64,000 nt of DNA, taken from assembly GCF_014640535.1 (NCBI RefSeq), contig NZ_BMHD01000002.1, forward strand, positions 364,843-428,842. The letters run 5' to 3'. Position numbers and translations under genes: made by a program. This document shows positions 48,782-57,081 of this stretch, piece by piece. This stretch comes from Cnuibacter physcomitrellae. Lineage in GTDB: Bacteria > Actinomycetota > Actinomycetes > Actinomycetales > Microbacteriaceae. The notes beneath the pieces are model-generated. The model saw only the letters and a list, made by a program, of their open reading frames with translations, was not told where the DNA came from and did not search any database. The first letter of the stretch is position 1. The number at the start of each line of letters is the position of its first letter.

Positions 48782-49771
48782 ATGAACGAATTCATGGGAA
48801 CGATCAACGCGATCCTGCAGTCGGCGATCTCGCCCGGCACGGCCGCCTTGGCCATCGCGGCCATCGGCCTGAACATCCACTTCGGATACACGGGCCTGCT
48901 CAACATGGGCCAGGCCGGCTTCATGCTCGTCGGCGCATACGCCTTCGCGATCTCGATCATCAGCGGGCTGCCGCTGTGGCTGGCGGTCATCATCGCGATC
49001 GCCGCGGCCACCCTGTTCGCCCTCATCCTGGGCGTGCCCACGCTCAAGCTGCGCGGCGACTACCTCGCGATCGTGACGATCTCGGCCGCGGAGATCATCC
49101 GCATGGTCGGCCGCTCGTCGCTGCTCACCGACATCACCGGCGGCTCGAACGGCCTGGTCGGCAACAGCTACCGCGACCCGTTCACCGCACTGTCCCCGCT
49201 CGGCGACGGGCAGAGCGGCTTCGGTCCGTGGAACTACGACAACACGGGATCCGACGGCTGGTGGATCCGCATCGTCGCCTGGGCGCTCGTCGCGCTGTTC
49301 AGCGTGCTGGTGTGGCTGCTCATGCGGAGCCCCTGGGGCCGCGTCCTCCGCGGCATCCGCGAGGACGAGGATGCGGTGCGCGCCCTCGGCAAGAACGTCT
49401 ACTCGTACAAGATGCAGGCGCTCATCCTCGGTGGCGTGCTCGGCGCGATCGCCGGTGTCGTCTACATCCTCCCCGCCTCGCTGCAGGCGGACAGCATGGG
49501 CCGCTCGATGACGTTCTTCATCTGGACGGCGCTGCTGCTGGGTGGCGCGGCCACGATCTTCGGGCCCATCCTCGGTTCGATCATCTTCTTCGCGCTGCGA
49601 CTGCTGGTGCAGGGCCTGGCCGGACAGTTCGTGCCGGCGAGCGTCATGACGTCGCAGCAGACGGAGCAGTTCTCCTGGATCCTGATCGGCATCACGCTGA
49701 TGCTGGTCGTGATCTTCCGCCCACAGGGCATCCTGGGTAACAAGAAGGAGCTGAGCTTCAATGCCCGATGA
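48782..49771 (+). CDS. livM: Branched-chain amino acid ABC permease LivM
   Basis: 329 residues with eight or nine hydrophobic helices; family motifs LNIHFGYTGLLNMGQAGFMLVGAY, LRGDYLAIVTISAAEIIR and RVLRGIREDEDAVRALGKN (the ATPase-docking loop). It pairs with LivH to form the channel. AAGGGCAG gives a Shine-Dalgarno site just before the ATG, and its end overlaps livG by 11 bp. Confidence 0.95.
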   Translation: MNEFMGTINAILQSAISPGTAALAIAAIGLNIHFGYTGLLNMGQAGFMLVGAYAFAISIISGLPLWLAVIIAIAAATLFALILGVPTLKLRGDYLAIVTISAAEIIRMVGRSSLLTDITGGSNGLVGNSYRDPFTALSPLGDGQSGFGPWNYDNTGSDGWWIRIVAWALVALFSVLVWLLMRSPWGRVLRGIREDEDAVRALGKNVYSYKMQALILGGVLGAIAGVVYILPASLQADSMGRSMTFFIWTALLLGGAATIFGPILGSIIFFALRLLVQGLAGQFVPASVMTSQQTEQFSWILIGITLMLVVIFRPQGILGNKKELSFNAR

Positions 49772-50765
49772 GACCCTCTCCCCCGCTCCCGCGGCCTCGG
49801 TCGCCGAAGCCGCCAGGGCGTCGCTCGCCGACGTCGACGGCGTCCCCGGCGCGGCCAAGCACGACCCGATCCTCGTGGTCGACAACGTGGTGCGCCGCTT
49901 CGGCGGCATGACCGCGGTCGACGTCGACCACCTCGAGGTGCAGCGAGGCGTGATCACCGCCCTGATCGGGCCGAACGGTGCCGGCAAGACGACGTTCTTC
50001 AACCTGATCACGGGCTTCGACAAGCCCAGCTCCGCTCCGCGCCTCATCGGCGGCCCTTCCTCGGACAAGGCGGCGAAGTGGCGGTTCGACGGCCGTTCGC
50101 TCGGCTCCACGGGCGCCGCGAAGGTGGCCAAGCAGGGCATGGTGCGCACCTTCCAGCTCACCAAGGCGCTCAGCCGCATGACCGTGATGGACAACATGCT
50201 CCTCGGCGCCCGCGACCAGCCGGGCGAGAACATCTTCGCCTCCGTGGTGAAGCCGCTCTGGTCCGGGCGCGAGCGGGAGATCACCGCCAAGGCCGAGGAG
50301 CTGCTGCGGCGCTTCAAGCTCTACGAGAAGAAGGACGACCTCGCGGGGAGCCTCTCCGGCGGCCAGAAGAAGCTGCTCGAGATGGCGCGCGCGCTGATGA
50401 GCGACCCCAAGATGATCATGCTCGACGAGCCCATGGCGGGTGTGAACCCGGCGCTGACGCAGTCGCTGCTCGGACACATCCAGTCGCTGCGCGACGAGGG
50501 CATGACCGTGCTCTTCGTCGAGCACGACATGCACATGGTCCGTCACATCTCCGACTGGGTCGTCGTCATGGCCGAGGGCCGTGTCGTGGCCGAGGGCCCG
50601 CCCGGCACCGTGATGCAGGACCAGGCCGTCATCGACGCCTACCTCGGTGCGCACCACAACACCGACCTCGGTGACGACTCGCTGCTGAGCGACGAGGTCG
50701 CCGAGACCCTCGCGGCCGAGATCGCCGAAGAGGACAAGAAGCTCGAGGAAGAGGAGAAGCGATGA
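49761..50765 (+). CDS. livG: Branched-chain amino acid ABC ATPase LivG
   Basis: 334 residues: an ABC ATPase with Walker A GPNGAGKTT, a longer-than-usual loop after it (PSSAPRLIGGPSSDKAAKW), signature LSGGQKKLLEMARALM, Walker B MIMLDEPMAGVNP and switch His in FVEHDMHMV. The last 50 residues are acidic (EIAEEDKKLEEEEK). It works with LivF to energise uptake. Confidence 0.95.
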   Translation: MPDETLSPAPAASVAEAARASLADVDGVPGAAKHDPILVVDNVVRRFGGMTAVDVDHLEVQRGVITALIGPNGAGKTTFFNLITGFDKPSSAPRLIGGPSSDKAAKWRFDGRSLGSTGAAKVAKQGMVRTFQLTKALSRMTVMDNMLLGARDQPGENIFASVVKPLWSGREREITAKAEELLRRFKLYEKKDDLAGSLSGGQKKLLEMARALMSDPKMIMLDEPMAGVNPALTQSLLGHIQSLRDEGMTVLFVEHDMHMVRHISDWVVVMAEGRVVAEGPPGTVMQDQAVIDAYLGAHHNTDLGDDSLLSDEVAETLAAEIAEEDKKLEEEEKR

Positions 50766-51562
50766 GCATGGCCGCTGCGGCGCCTGCCGCCGAGCCGGTG
50801 ATGAAGGCTACCGACCTGGTCGCCGGCTACGTCCCCGGCGTCAACATCCTCAACGGCTGCGACCTCGAGGTGTACCCCGGGGAGCTGATCGGCATCATCG
50901 GGCCCAACGGCGCGGGCAAGTCGACGCTGCTGAAGGCGCTGTTCGGCCTCGTGACCATCCGGTCCGGATCCGTCACCCTCGACGGGCGTGACATCACCGG
51001 TCTCAAGGCGAACAAGCTGGTGCAGGCGGGCGTGGGCTTCGTCCCGCAGACGAACAACGTCTTCCCCTCGCTCACCATCGAGGAGAACCTGCAGATGGGT
51101 CTCTTCCTGCGCCCGAAGCGGCTCAAGGAGCGCCTGGAGTACATCTACGACCTCTTCCCCGTGCTCGGCGAGCGCCGAGGACAGCGGGCCGGGTCGCTGT
51201 CGGGTGGTGAGCGCCAGTCGGTGGCGATGGCCCGGGCGCTGATGATGGACCCGTCCGTCCTCCTCCTCGACGAGCCCTCCGCGGGTCTGTCGCCGGTGCG
51301 CCAGGACGAGACCTTCATCCGCACCCGCAGGATCAACAAGACCGGCGTGACGATCATCATGGTCGAGCAGAACGCTCGCCGCTGCCTGCAGATCTGCGAC
51401 CGCGGCTACGTGCTCGACCAGGGCCGCAACGCCTACACCGGCACCGGACGCGAGCTGGCCGACGACCCGAAGGTCATCGAGCTCTACCTCGGTACCCTCG
51501 CCGCCGACGTGGAGGCCGCCGAGGCCGACACGACGGGCCCGAACGCCCCCGGCGCCATCTAG
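50762..51562 (+). CDS. livF: Branched-chain amino acid ABC ATPase LivF
   Basis: 266 residues: Walker A GPNGAGKST, Q-loop VPQTNNVF, signature LSGGERQSVAMARALM, Walker B VLLLDEPSAGLSP and switch position VEQNARR, where LivF proteins normally have Gln rather than His. ATG 50762 overlaps the livG stop by 4 bp. It closes the livHMGF operon, which ends in a terminator hairpin at 51598-51626. Confidence 0.95.
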   Translation: MSMAAAAPAAEPVMKATDLVAGYVPGVNILNGCDLEVYPGELIGIIGPNGAGKSTLLKALFGLVTIRSGSVTLDGRDITGLKANKLVQAGVGFVPQTNNVFPSLTIEENLQMGLFLRPKRLKERLEYIYDLFPVLGERRGQRAGSLSGGERQSVAMARALMMDPSVLLLDEPSAGLSPVRQDETFIRTRRINKTGVTIIMVEQNARRCLQICDRGYVLDQGRNAYTGTGRELADDPKVIELYLGTLAADVEAAEADTTGPNAPGAI

Positions 51563-51597
51563 CCCGTCCGTCCCCTCCGGCGCTGTCGCGCCCCCGC

Positions 51598-51626
51598 AGA
51601 AGGCCCCCGCTCCGCGGGGGCCTTCT
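51598..51626 (+). terminator. Terminator hairpin after livF
   Basis: A perfect 13-bp stem (51598-51610 with 51614-51626) around a 3-nt loop, 35 bp after the livF stop. Confidence 0.85.
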
Positions 51627-51699
51627 CGCGTCCCCGCCCCACCCGCTCGTTCCTCCCGTCCGCGCTGGCGCCGGCACACGTGCTCCCTCGCGCCTGCCC

Positions 51700-51782
51700 G
51701 GGCCAACTCCGGAGATTCGGGCGCTGACGAGCCAACTCCGGACTTCCGGCGGCGTGTCCCGGCGAATCTCCGGAGTTGGCCC
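51700..51782. repeat. 20-bp inverted repeat with a third internal copy (REP-like)
   Basis: 51700-51719 is the exact reverse complement of 51763-51782, and a shortened copy of the same core (GCCAACTCCGGA) is found in direct orientation at 51731-51748. The spacing (43 nt) is long for a terminator. It may be a dispersed palindromic repeat unit of the genome. Confidence 0.75.
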
Positions 51783-51857
51783 AGCGAGCGATGGCTCGTC
51801 CGGCCGAGGAGCGCCCCGCGCCCGCGCGCACGCGCGGGGCGGGGACGGGACGCAGAA

Positions 51858-51885
51858 GGGCGGGGCGGCCGAAGCCGCCCCGCCC
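51858..51885 (-). terminator. Terminator hairpin after the branched-chain binding-protein gene
   Basis: A 12-bp perfect stem (51858-51869 with 51874-51885) around CGAA, 24 bp beyond the stop codon on the minus strand. Confidence 0.8.
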
Positions 51886-51909
51886 GGGGGTGCTGATCAG
51901 GCGATCAGG

Positions 51910-53241
51910 TCAGTACGAGGTCTGTCCCTCGATGGCCTGCTGCCAGACCGGCTTGTTGTTCTCGTCGAACTTGTAGATGCCGATGAAGGCGCTCGACGGC
52001 TCGTTCTTCTCGTTGAACGGGCCGATGCCGGACGGTCCCTTGTAGTGGATGTCCTTGCCGTCGGCGATCAGCTTCGCGCAGTCGGCGAAGTTGTCGCACT
52101 CCTCGCCGCCGTTCGCACCGGAGACCGCTGCGAGGTTGGCCTGCACGTCGGCGGAGACGTTCGACTTCGCCTTCACCGCGGCCAGGGCCGCGAGGGTGGT
52201 GGCGTCGTAGGACTCAGCGGCGTACGAGTAGTCCTCGAGGTCGCCGTTCTGGACCGACTTGTACCAGTCGACCAGGCGACCCTTGAACTCGTCGTTCGGG
52301 TTCGCGCCGGGGATGGTCCCCTGGGCGTTCTCGAGCGTGCCCGGGTCGAAGTCCTTGCCGTAGTCCGACGTGTTGCCGTCGACGAAGTACGTCTTCGACA
52401 TGTCGTAGCCCTGGGCGACGAGCTCGGGGATGATCGCCTTGGTCTCATCGAAGGCCAGGATGACGATCGCGTCGGGGTTCGACGCCAGCGCCGCGGTCAC
52501 CTCGGAGGAGAAGGTGGTCTGACCGGGAGGGAACTCCTGGCCGGCGCCCTTGGCTCCGTAGACGACCTTTCCGCCGGCAGCCTCGATCTCGCTCTGCGTG
52601 AAGTCGCGGAGGCCGGTGCCGTACGCGTCGTTGAAGACGAGGAACGCCACGTTCGAGTTGCCGTCACCGGTGATGAGCTGGCCCAGCGCCGAGCCCTGCA
52701 CCGAGTCCGGCGGAGCGGTCCGCCAGTAGAAGGGGCTGTAGCCCGAGAGCGCGGCCGCGGTGTTCGCGGGCGAGATCTCGGTGATCTTCGCCGACGTGAA
52801 CTTGTCGACGATGTTCAGGGACACGCTGGAGGACGCGGCGCCGATGGCGACCGACACACCCGCGTCGATCAGCTGCTGCGCACCGGCGGTCGAGACCGAG
52901 AGGTCGGTCGAGTCGCCCGAGTCGGCCTCGATGATGCACGCATCCTTGCCGTTCACTCCGCCGGCGGCGTTGATGTCGGCGACGGCGAGACCGACACCCG
53001 ACTGCTCCGGCGGGTTGAGGAACGCGAGGTTTCCGGTCTGCGGCAGGATCGTGCCGACGAGGAGCTGGTCGGCGTTGCTCGCGCCGCTCTCGCAGGTCGC
53101 CGAGGTGTAGCTGGCAGAGCCCGTCGACGACGCGGTCGAGTCGGTGCTGCCACCTCCCGACGCACATCCGGCGAGGGTGAGGGCGATGATGCCCGCTCCC
53201 GCCAGGAACGTGGTCCGGAGGGCGTTGGTGGTGTGGACCAT
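51910..53241 (-). CDS. Branched-chain amino acid ABC transporter binding lipoprotein (LivJ/K-like)
   Basis: 443 residues: signal peptide and lipobox LAGC (Cys26), a Ser/Gly/Thr linker, then a periplasmic-binding-type-6 fold (LLVGTILPQTGNLAFLNPPEQSGVGLAVADINAAGGVNGK). It would deliver Leu/Ile/Val or a related substrate to LivHM. It is unusual in being convergent with, not part of, the livHMGF operon, so it has separate control. AAAGGG lies 8 nt before ATG 53241. A TAGTTT at 53311-53316 is the candidate -10, with an 8-bp hairpin (53262-53269 with 53293-53300) in the leader. Confidence 0.92.
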   Translation of the reverse strand: MVHTTNALRTTFLAGAGIIALTLAGCASGGGSTDSTASSTGSASYTSATCESGASNADQLLVGTILPQTGNLAFLNPPEQSGVGLAVADINAAGGVNGKDACIIEADSGDSTDLSVSTAGAQQLIDAGVSVAIGAASSSVSLNIVDKFTSAKITEISPANTAAALSGYSPFYWRTAPPDSVQGSALGQLITGDGNSNVAFLVFNDAYGTGLRDFTQSEIEAAGGKVVYGAKGAGQEFPPGQTTFSSEVTAALASNPDAIVILAFDETKAIIPELVAQGYDMSKTYFVDGNTSDYGKDFDPGTLENAQGTIPGANPNDEFKGRLVDWYKSVQNGDLEDYSYAAESYDATTLAALAAVKAKSNVSADVQANLAAVSGANGGEECDNFADCAKLIADGKDIHYKGPSGIGPFNEKNEPSSAFIGIYKFDENNKPVWQQAIEGQTSY

Positions 53242-53310
53242 CCTGTGAACCCTTTCTGGTGGCTGCGCTCGTCGACCCCCCAGGCGGAAGCCAGCGCAGC
53301 GATTGGGTCA

Positions 53311-53316
53311 AAACTA
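53311..53316 (-). promoter_or_regulatory. Candidate -10 (TAGTTT) of the binding-protein gene
   Basis: TAGTTT lies 69 nt before the ATG, leaving a leader of about 60 nt that can form an 8-bp hairpin. Confidence 0.4.
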
Positions 53317-53351
53317 GGCCGAGATTGTTACAGCCGTGTTTTCTGGATGTC

Positions 53352-54278
53352 TCAGGTCGCGATCGTTAGCGATTCGTGACTCACGGGTCGCCTGGAGCGG
53401 AGGAGGTCGACGGTGAACACGACGAGGGCGAGCCAGACGATCCCGAACCCCAGCCACCGCTCCAGCGGCATCGGCTCGTGGAGGACCCACACCCCGATCA
53501 CGAACTGCAGGACGGGGACGATGTACTGCACGACGGCCAGGACCGTGAGCGGGAGCCGCCGGGCCGCGGAGGCGAAGAGCAGCAGGGGCACCGCGGTGAC
53601 CACGCCCGCCAGCATCAGGAGCACGGTGTTGACCCAGCCCGCCGTCCCGAAGACCAGGCCGCTCGTCACCGACACCACCACGAGCTGCACGACGGCCACC
53701 GGCGCCAGCCACAGCGTCTCCAGCGCCAGTCCGCTGGGCGCGTCGACGTCGTCGCGGACGCGCCGCTTGACGAGGCCGTACGCGCCGAAGCTCAGCGCCA
53801 GCACGATCGCGATCCAGGGCACCTCGCCGTAGCCGAGCGCGATCACGAGCACGGCCGCGCCTCCGAGCGCGAGGGCGACCCACTGCATCCGTCGCAGCCG
53901 TTCGTGCAGCACCAGCACGCCGAGGAGCGCGGTGACCAGCGGCATCGTGAAGTAGCCGAGCGCGGTCTCGACCACGCGGCCGGCGAGCGTGCCCAGCACG
54001 TACGTCTGCCAGTTGACGTAGATGAGCGCGCCGGCCAGGCCCATCGTGAGCACGACCCGCCGTCGGCGCAGGAGCGCGCCGAAGCTGCGCCAGGACCGGG
54101 TGACCGTGAGCGCGAGCGCGCAGAACGCGAGGGAGAACAGCACCCGCCAGGCCACGATCTCGAAGGCGCCCGCGGGGGCCAGCAGGAGGAAGTAGAGCGG
54201 GAAGACGCCCCAGAGCACGTTGGCCGCCGCCCCGTAGACGAGGCCGGAGCCGATGCGGTCGACGGCGCGTTCGTTCAC
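53352..54278 (-). CDS. rarD: RarD-type EamA family transporter
   Basis: 308 residues with ten hydrophobic helices in two EamA repeats, the first containing GAAANVLWGVFPLYFLLLAPAG (RarD signature-like). Members move small metabolites across the membrane; RarD itself was named for chloramphenicol sensitivity, and no substrate can be predicted. GTG 54278 is preceded at 6 nt by TAGTTT, so the message appears leaderless. Confidence 0.9.
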   Translation of the reverse strand: MNERAVDRIGSGLVYGAAANVLWGVFPLYFLLLAPAGAFEIVAWRVLFSLAFCALALTVTRSWRSFGALLRRRRVVLTMGLAGALIYVNWQTYVLGTLAGRVVETALGYFTMPLVTALLGVLVLHERLRRMQWVALALGGAAVLVIALGYGEVPWIAIVLALSFGAYGLVKRRVRDDVDAPSGLALETLWLAPVAVVQLVVVSVTSGLVFGTAGWVNTVLLMLAGVVTAVPLLLFASAARRLPLTVLAVVQYIVPVLQFVIGVWVLHEPMPLERWLGFGIVWLALVVFTVDLLRSRRPVSHESLTIAT

Positions 54279-54284
54279 GATCCC

Positions 54285-54290
54285 AAACTA
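54285..54290 (-). promoter_or_regulatory. Probable leaderless -10 (TAGTTT) for rarD
   Basis: TAGTTT is 6 nt before GTG 54278. No Shine-Dalgarno sequence is present. Confidence 0.5.
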
Positions 54291-54323
54291 TCGGTAGTCG
54301 TTGCAGGGCTGTCAGGAGATGCA

Positions 54324-54357
54324 TCAGGGCCCGGATGGCTGACCATCCGGGCCCTGA
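54324..54357 (-). terminator. Terminator hairpin after groES
   Basis: A perfect 15-bp stem (54324-54338 with 54343-54357) and 4-nt loop, 21 bp past the groES stop. It shows that groES is transcribed alone here. Confidence 0.85.
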
Positions 54358-54378
54358 GGGAAGAGCGCGTCGAGCGAC

Positions 54379-54675
54379 TCAGCGCACGACGACCGCGAGC
54401 ACGTCGCGGGCGGAGAGCACGAGGAACTCCTCGCCGGCGTACTTGACCTCGGTGCCGCCGTACTTGGAGTAGATCACCTTGTCGCCGACGGCGACGTCGA
54501 GCGGGACACGGTTGCCGTTGTCGTCGATGCGGCCGGGGCCCACGGCGACGACCTCGCCCTCCTGGGGCTTCTCCTTGGCGGTGTCGGGGATGACCAGACC
54601 GGAAGCGGTGGTCTGCTCTGCCTCGACCTGCTTGATGACGATGCGATCTTCGAGCGGCTTGATGGAGACCGACAC
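54379..54675 (-). CDS. groES: Co-chaperonin GroES
   Basis: 98 residues, the usual length: [37 protein letters not shown] (mobile loop region), VAVGPGRID and [17 protein letters not shown]. It caps GroEL. GTG 54675 has AAGAGG 6 nt upstream. No groEL follows, and a terminator closes the unit. Two CIRCE elements overlap its promoter, indicating repression by HrcA. Confidence 0.97.
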   Translation of the reverse strand: MSVSIKPLEDRIVIKQVEAEQTTASGLVIPDTAKEKPQEGEVVAVGPGRIDDNGNRVPLDVAVGDKVIYSKYGGTEVKYAGEEFLVLSARDVLAVVVR

Positions 54676-54710
54676 GGTTGACCTCTTCTTTCCTAGGTTC
54701 GGAACGTCTG

Positions 54711-54737
54711 TTAGCACACTGCTCACGAGAGTGCTAA
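54711..54737 (-). promoter_or_regulatory. CIRCE element 1 (HrcA operator)
   Basis: TTAGCACAC-N9-GAGTGCTAA, one mismatch from the CIRCE consensus TTAGCACTC-N9-GAGTGCTAA. It covers the predicted transcription start of groES. Confidence 0.9.
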
Positions 54738-54741
54738 ACCG

Positions 54742-54771
54742 AGTCTAGAGGCAGTTCTGGCACTCGCGCAA
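54742..54771 (-). promoter_or_regulatory. Predicted groES promoter
   Basis: -35 TTGCGC (54766-54771) and -10 TAGACT (54742-54747) with an 18-bp spacer, framed by the two CIRCE elements. Confidence 0.6.
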
Positions 54772-54783
54772 CGCGAGTGCCAG
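54757..54783 (-). promoter_or_regulatory. CIRCE-like element 2 (HrcA operator)
   Basis: CTGGCACTC-N9-GAGTGCCAG keeps the GCACTC-N9-GAGTGC core and exact symmetry, with outer bases changed together on both arms. It overlaps the -35 of groES and lies 43 bp upstream of the divergent methyltransferase gene. Confidence 0.75.
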
Positions 54784-54813
54784 ACTTTCCCGGGCGCGCC
54801 GTCGGCCGTCGGC

Positions 54814-54819
54814 TAGGGT
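54814..54819 (+). promoter_or_regulatory. Probable leaderless -10 (TAGGGT) for the methyltransferase
   Basis: TAGGGT is 6 nt before ATG 54826. No Shine-Dalgarno sequence is present. Confidence 0.5.
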
Positions 54820-54825
54820 GACGGG

Positions 54826-56010
54826 ATGGACTCCGCCGAGCTCGCACGACTGCTCACGCCGGAGGCTCTCCGACTCCTCGACGAGGTCGACGGATCCCGG
54901 CCCGTCGACGAGGTGAACCGGCTCCGCCGGGCCGGTCACAGCCCCGATCTCGTGGCGGCCGTCGTCTCGCAGGCCGCGCTCCGCGTGCGGGCCAGGGCGA
55001 AGTTCGGCCCCTTCGCCGACCGCATGCTGTTCACCCCCGCCGGCCTGGAGCAGGCCACCAGGCTGCGGGTCGCCGCACTCCACGCCGGGCGGTTCCGCGA
55101 TGCGGGGCTCGGCAGGGTCGCCGACCTCGGCTGCGGCATCGGCTCGGATGCGCTGGCCCTGTCCGCGATCGACGTCGCCGTACGAGCGGTCGACCGCGAT
55201 GAGGTCACGGCCGCGGTCGCGGCCTACAACCTCTCCGACTTCCCGGACACGACGGTGGAGGTCGGGACGGCCGAGACCACTCCTCTCGACGGCGTCGACG
55301 GGGTGTACCTCGATCCGGCCAGGCGGACGGGCGGTCAGGCGGCGTCGCGGCGGCTGCACGATCCCGCCGACTGGTCCCCGTCGCTCGACTTCGCGTTCGC
55401 CCTGGCCGAGCGGATGCCGGTGGGCGTCAAGCTCGGACCGGGCCTCGACCGCGACCTCATCCCCGACTCCGCCGAGGCGCAGTGGGTCTCGGTCGACGGC
55501 CAGCTGGTCGAGATGGGGCTGTGGTTCGGCCCCCTCGCCCGGGAGGGCGTCCGGCGATCCGCGCTCGTGCTCACCGGCACGGGAGCCGCGGAGCTGACCG
55601 GGCCCGCCGACAGCCCGGACGTCGGGGACCGTCCGCTCGGAGGGTTCCTCTACGAACCGGATGGCGCGGTGATCCGCGCCCGGCTCATCGGCGCACTGGC
55701 CGAGCGGCTCGAGGCCGGGATGGTCTCCCCCTCGATCGCCTACCTGACGTCGGACCAGCTGATCGAGACGCCCTTCGCGAGCGCGTTCCGCATCCTCGAG
55801 CGCCTCCCCGCCTCGGAGCAGGCGCTCAAGAAGGCGCTGCGCGAGCGGGGCGTCGGGACGCTCGAGATCAAGAAACGCGGGATCGACGTGGATCCGGCAA
55901 CGCTGCGCAAGCGGCTCGGGCTGCGAGGTGAGCGGTCGGCGACCGTGGTGCTCACCCGCGTCGCCGGTCGGCACGAGGCCCTCCTGGTGGAGCGCCCCGC
56001 GCCGGCCTGA
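54826..56010 (+). CDS. Class I SAM-dependent methyltransferase with THUMP-like C-terminal domain
   Basis: 394 residues: a helical N-terminus, a Rossmann methyltransferase core with VADLGCGIGSDALALS (SAM motif I), VDRDEVTA, and VYLDPARRT (motif IV, the LDPARR signature of this group), then a THUMP-like domain at about 320-390 (LEIKKRGIDVDPATLRKRL). The group is common in actinobacteria and may modify an RNA, but the substrate is not established. Its promoter region is shared with groES and lies close to the second CIRCE element. Confidence 0.85.
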   Translation: MDSAELARLLTPEALRLLDEVDGSRPVDEVNRLRRAGHSPDLVAAVVSQAALRVRARAKFGPFADRMLFTPAGLEQATRLRVAALHAGRFRDAGLGRVADLGCGIGSDALALSAIDVAVRAVDRDEVTAAVAAYNLSDFPDTTVEVGTAETTPLDGVDGVYLDPARRTGGQAASRRLHDPADWSPSLDFAFALAERMPVGVKLGPGLDRDLIPDSAEAQWVSVDGQLVEMGLWFGPLAREGVRRSALVLTGTGAAELTGPADSPDVGDRPLGGFLYEPDGAVIRARLIGALAERLEAGMVSPSIAYLTSDQLIETPFASAFRILERLPASEQALKKALRERGVGTLEIKKRGIDVDPATLRKRLGLRGERSATVVLTRVAGRHEALLVERPAPA

Positions 56011-56035
56011 ACGGATGGGCGAACGGCGACGAACG

Positions 56036-56953
56036 CTAGTAGGAGGAGTACGTCGCCGTGCCCAAACCCACCGTCGCGAAGAAGATGACGAAGATCAGGA
56101 CGTACGCGATGATGCCGAGCACTGCGATGCCGGTGAACACGTAGCTCACGATCAGACCGGCCTTCGCCAGGCCCTGACCGCCCTCGTGCGTGCGCTTGAT
56201 CTGGCTGAGGGCGATGTGCCCGGTCACGATGCCGACCGGCGAGAAGACGAACGCGGCGATGATCGTGATGATCGCCAGCACGTTGGTCTGCGCGGACGGC
56301 GGCGCCGGGTATCCCCCGTAGTAGCCGGGCGGGGGCACCGCTCCCGGGGGCAGCGACCCCGGGGGGACCGATCCCGGCGGCTGCGTCGGGACGCCCTGTC
56401 CGTAGCCCGGAGCGCCGCTCGGCCCGCCGTACGGCGACTGGCCGTACGCCGGTGCGGCGTTCGGGTTCGGTGCGCCGTATCCTCCGGATGCCGGCGGTGG
56501 GGGCGCCTGGTACGACGGCTGAGCCACGGGCGCGGCCGGAGCCGCAGGCGGGGGTGCCTGGTACGAGGAGGACGGCGGAGGCGTCGGAGACTGCCCCGAC
56601 GACGGGTACGACGCCGCCGGGGGCGGGGGCGCCTGATACCCCTGACCCGCGGACGGCGGGGCGGACGGGTATCCCTGGCCGGGAGGCGGAGGCGCCTGGT
56701 AGCCGGACGGCGGCGGGGCCTGATAGCCCGACGACGCGTCAGCGCCCGGCGCCGGGGGCGCCGAGTATCCCGACGGCGGCGGGGCCGAGTACCCCGAGGG
56801 CGCGGGGTCTCCCGACGGCGGCGTGAACCGCGGTGCGGGAGGCGCGAACGGCTCCTGTCCGGAGGCGGCGGGAGCGGTGGATCCGGTCGCGTCCGATCCG
56901 TCGCTCGGGGTCGTGGTCTCGGGCCGTTCGTCGGCGCCGCTGGTGTCGGTCAT
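56036..56953 (-). CDS. DUF4190 membrane protein with long Pro/Tyr/Gln-rich cytoplasmic tail
   Basis: 305 residues. The first 225 are low-complexity, rich in Pro, Gly, Tyr, Ser and Gln, with repeated YQAPPPP and GYSAPPP units. The C-terminal 80 carry a DUF4190-type module with two membrane helices (NVLAIITIIAAFVFSPVGIVTGHIALSQIKR and GLIVSYVFTGIAVLGIIAYVLIFVIFFATVG). Such proteins are widespread in actinobacteria, and the function is unknown; the tail may bind other proteins at the membrane. ATG 56953 has GGGAG 5 nt upstream; an upstream in-frame start is less likely. Confidence 0.85.
   Translation of the reverse strand: MTDTSGADERPETTTPSDGSDATGSTAPAASGQEPFAPPAPRFTPPSGDPAPSGYSAPPPSGYSAPPAPGADASSGYQAPPPSGYQAPPPPGQGYPSAPPSAGQGYQAPPPPAASYPSSGQSPTPPPSSSYQAPPPAAPAAPVAQPSYQAPPPPASGGYGAPNPNAAPAYGQSPYGGPSGAPGYGQGVPTQPPGSVPPGSLPPGAVPPPGYYGGYPAPPSAQTNVLAIITIIAAFVFSPVGIVTGHIALSQIKRTHEGGQGLAKAGLIVSYVFTGIAVLGIIAYVLIFVIFFATVGLGTATYSSY
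56470..56830 (-). repeat. Imperfect short repeats encoding YQAPPP/GYSAPPP units
   Basis: Degenerate direct repeats of roughly 24-40 bp inside the DUF4190 gene encode the Pro-rich units. Copy number is likely to vary between strains. Confidence 0.6.
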
Positions 56954-57081
56954 GCGCTCTCCCTCGTGGTGCCTCGCATTCGGGGCACGACCATCATGGC
57001 AGCACGACCCCCGCGGAGGGGAGGGCGACGTGCTCCGCACCCGATGACAGCCGGTCGACGGCGCCTGTGCAGGACCGGCGG

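Larger units (their letters stand above)
51627..51909. other. Intergenic region between convergent livF and binding-protein genes
   Basis: Part of a 347-bp gap. It holds a 20-bp inverted repeat with a related third copy (51700-51782), a terminator for the binding-protein gene (51858-51885), and a GC-rich stretch with CGCG runs; no coding sequence was seen. Confidence 0.6.

Noticed and set aside
47330-50317. A 995-codon open frame antisense to livHMG
   Set aside because: Low-complexity Asp/Arg/Glu translation and full overlap with four well-supported transporter genes.
56470-56830. CRISPR-like repeats
   Set aside because: Repeats are short, degenerate and in frame within a coding sequence for Pro-rich units; no constant repeat with unique spacers.
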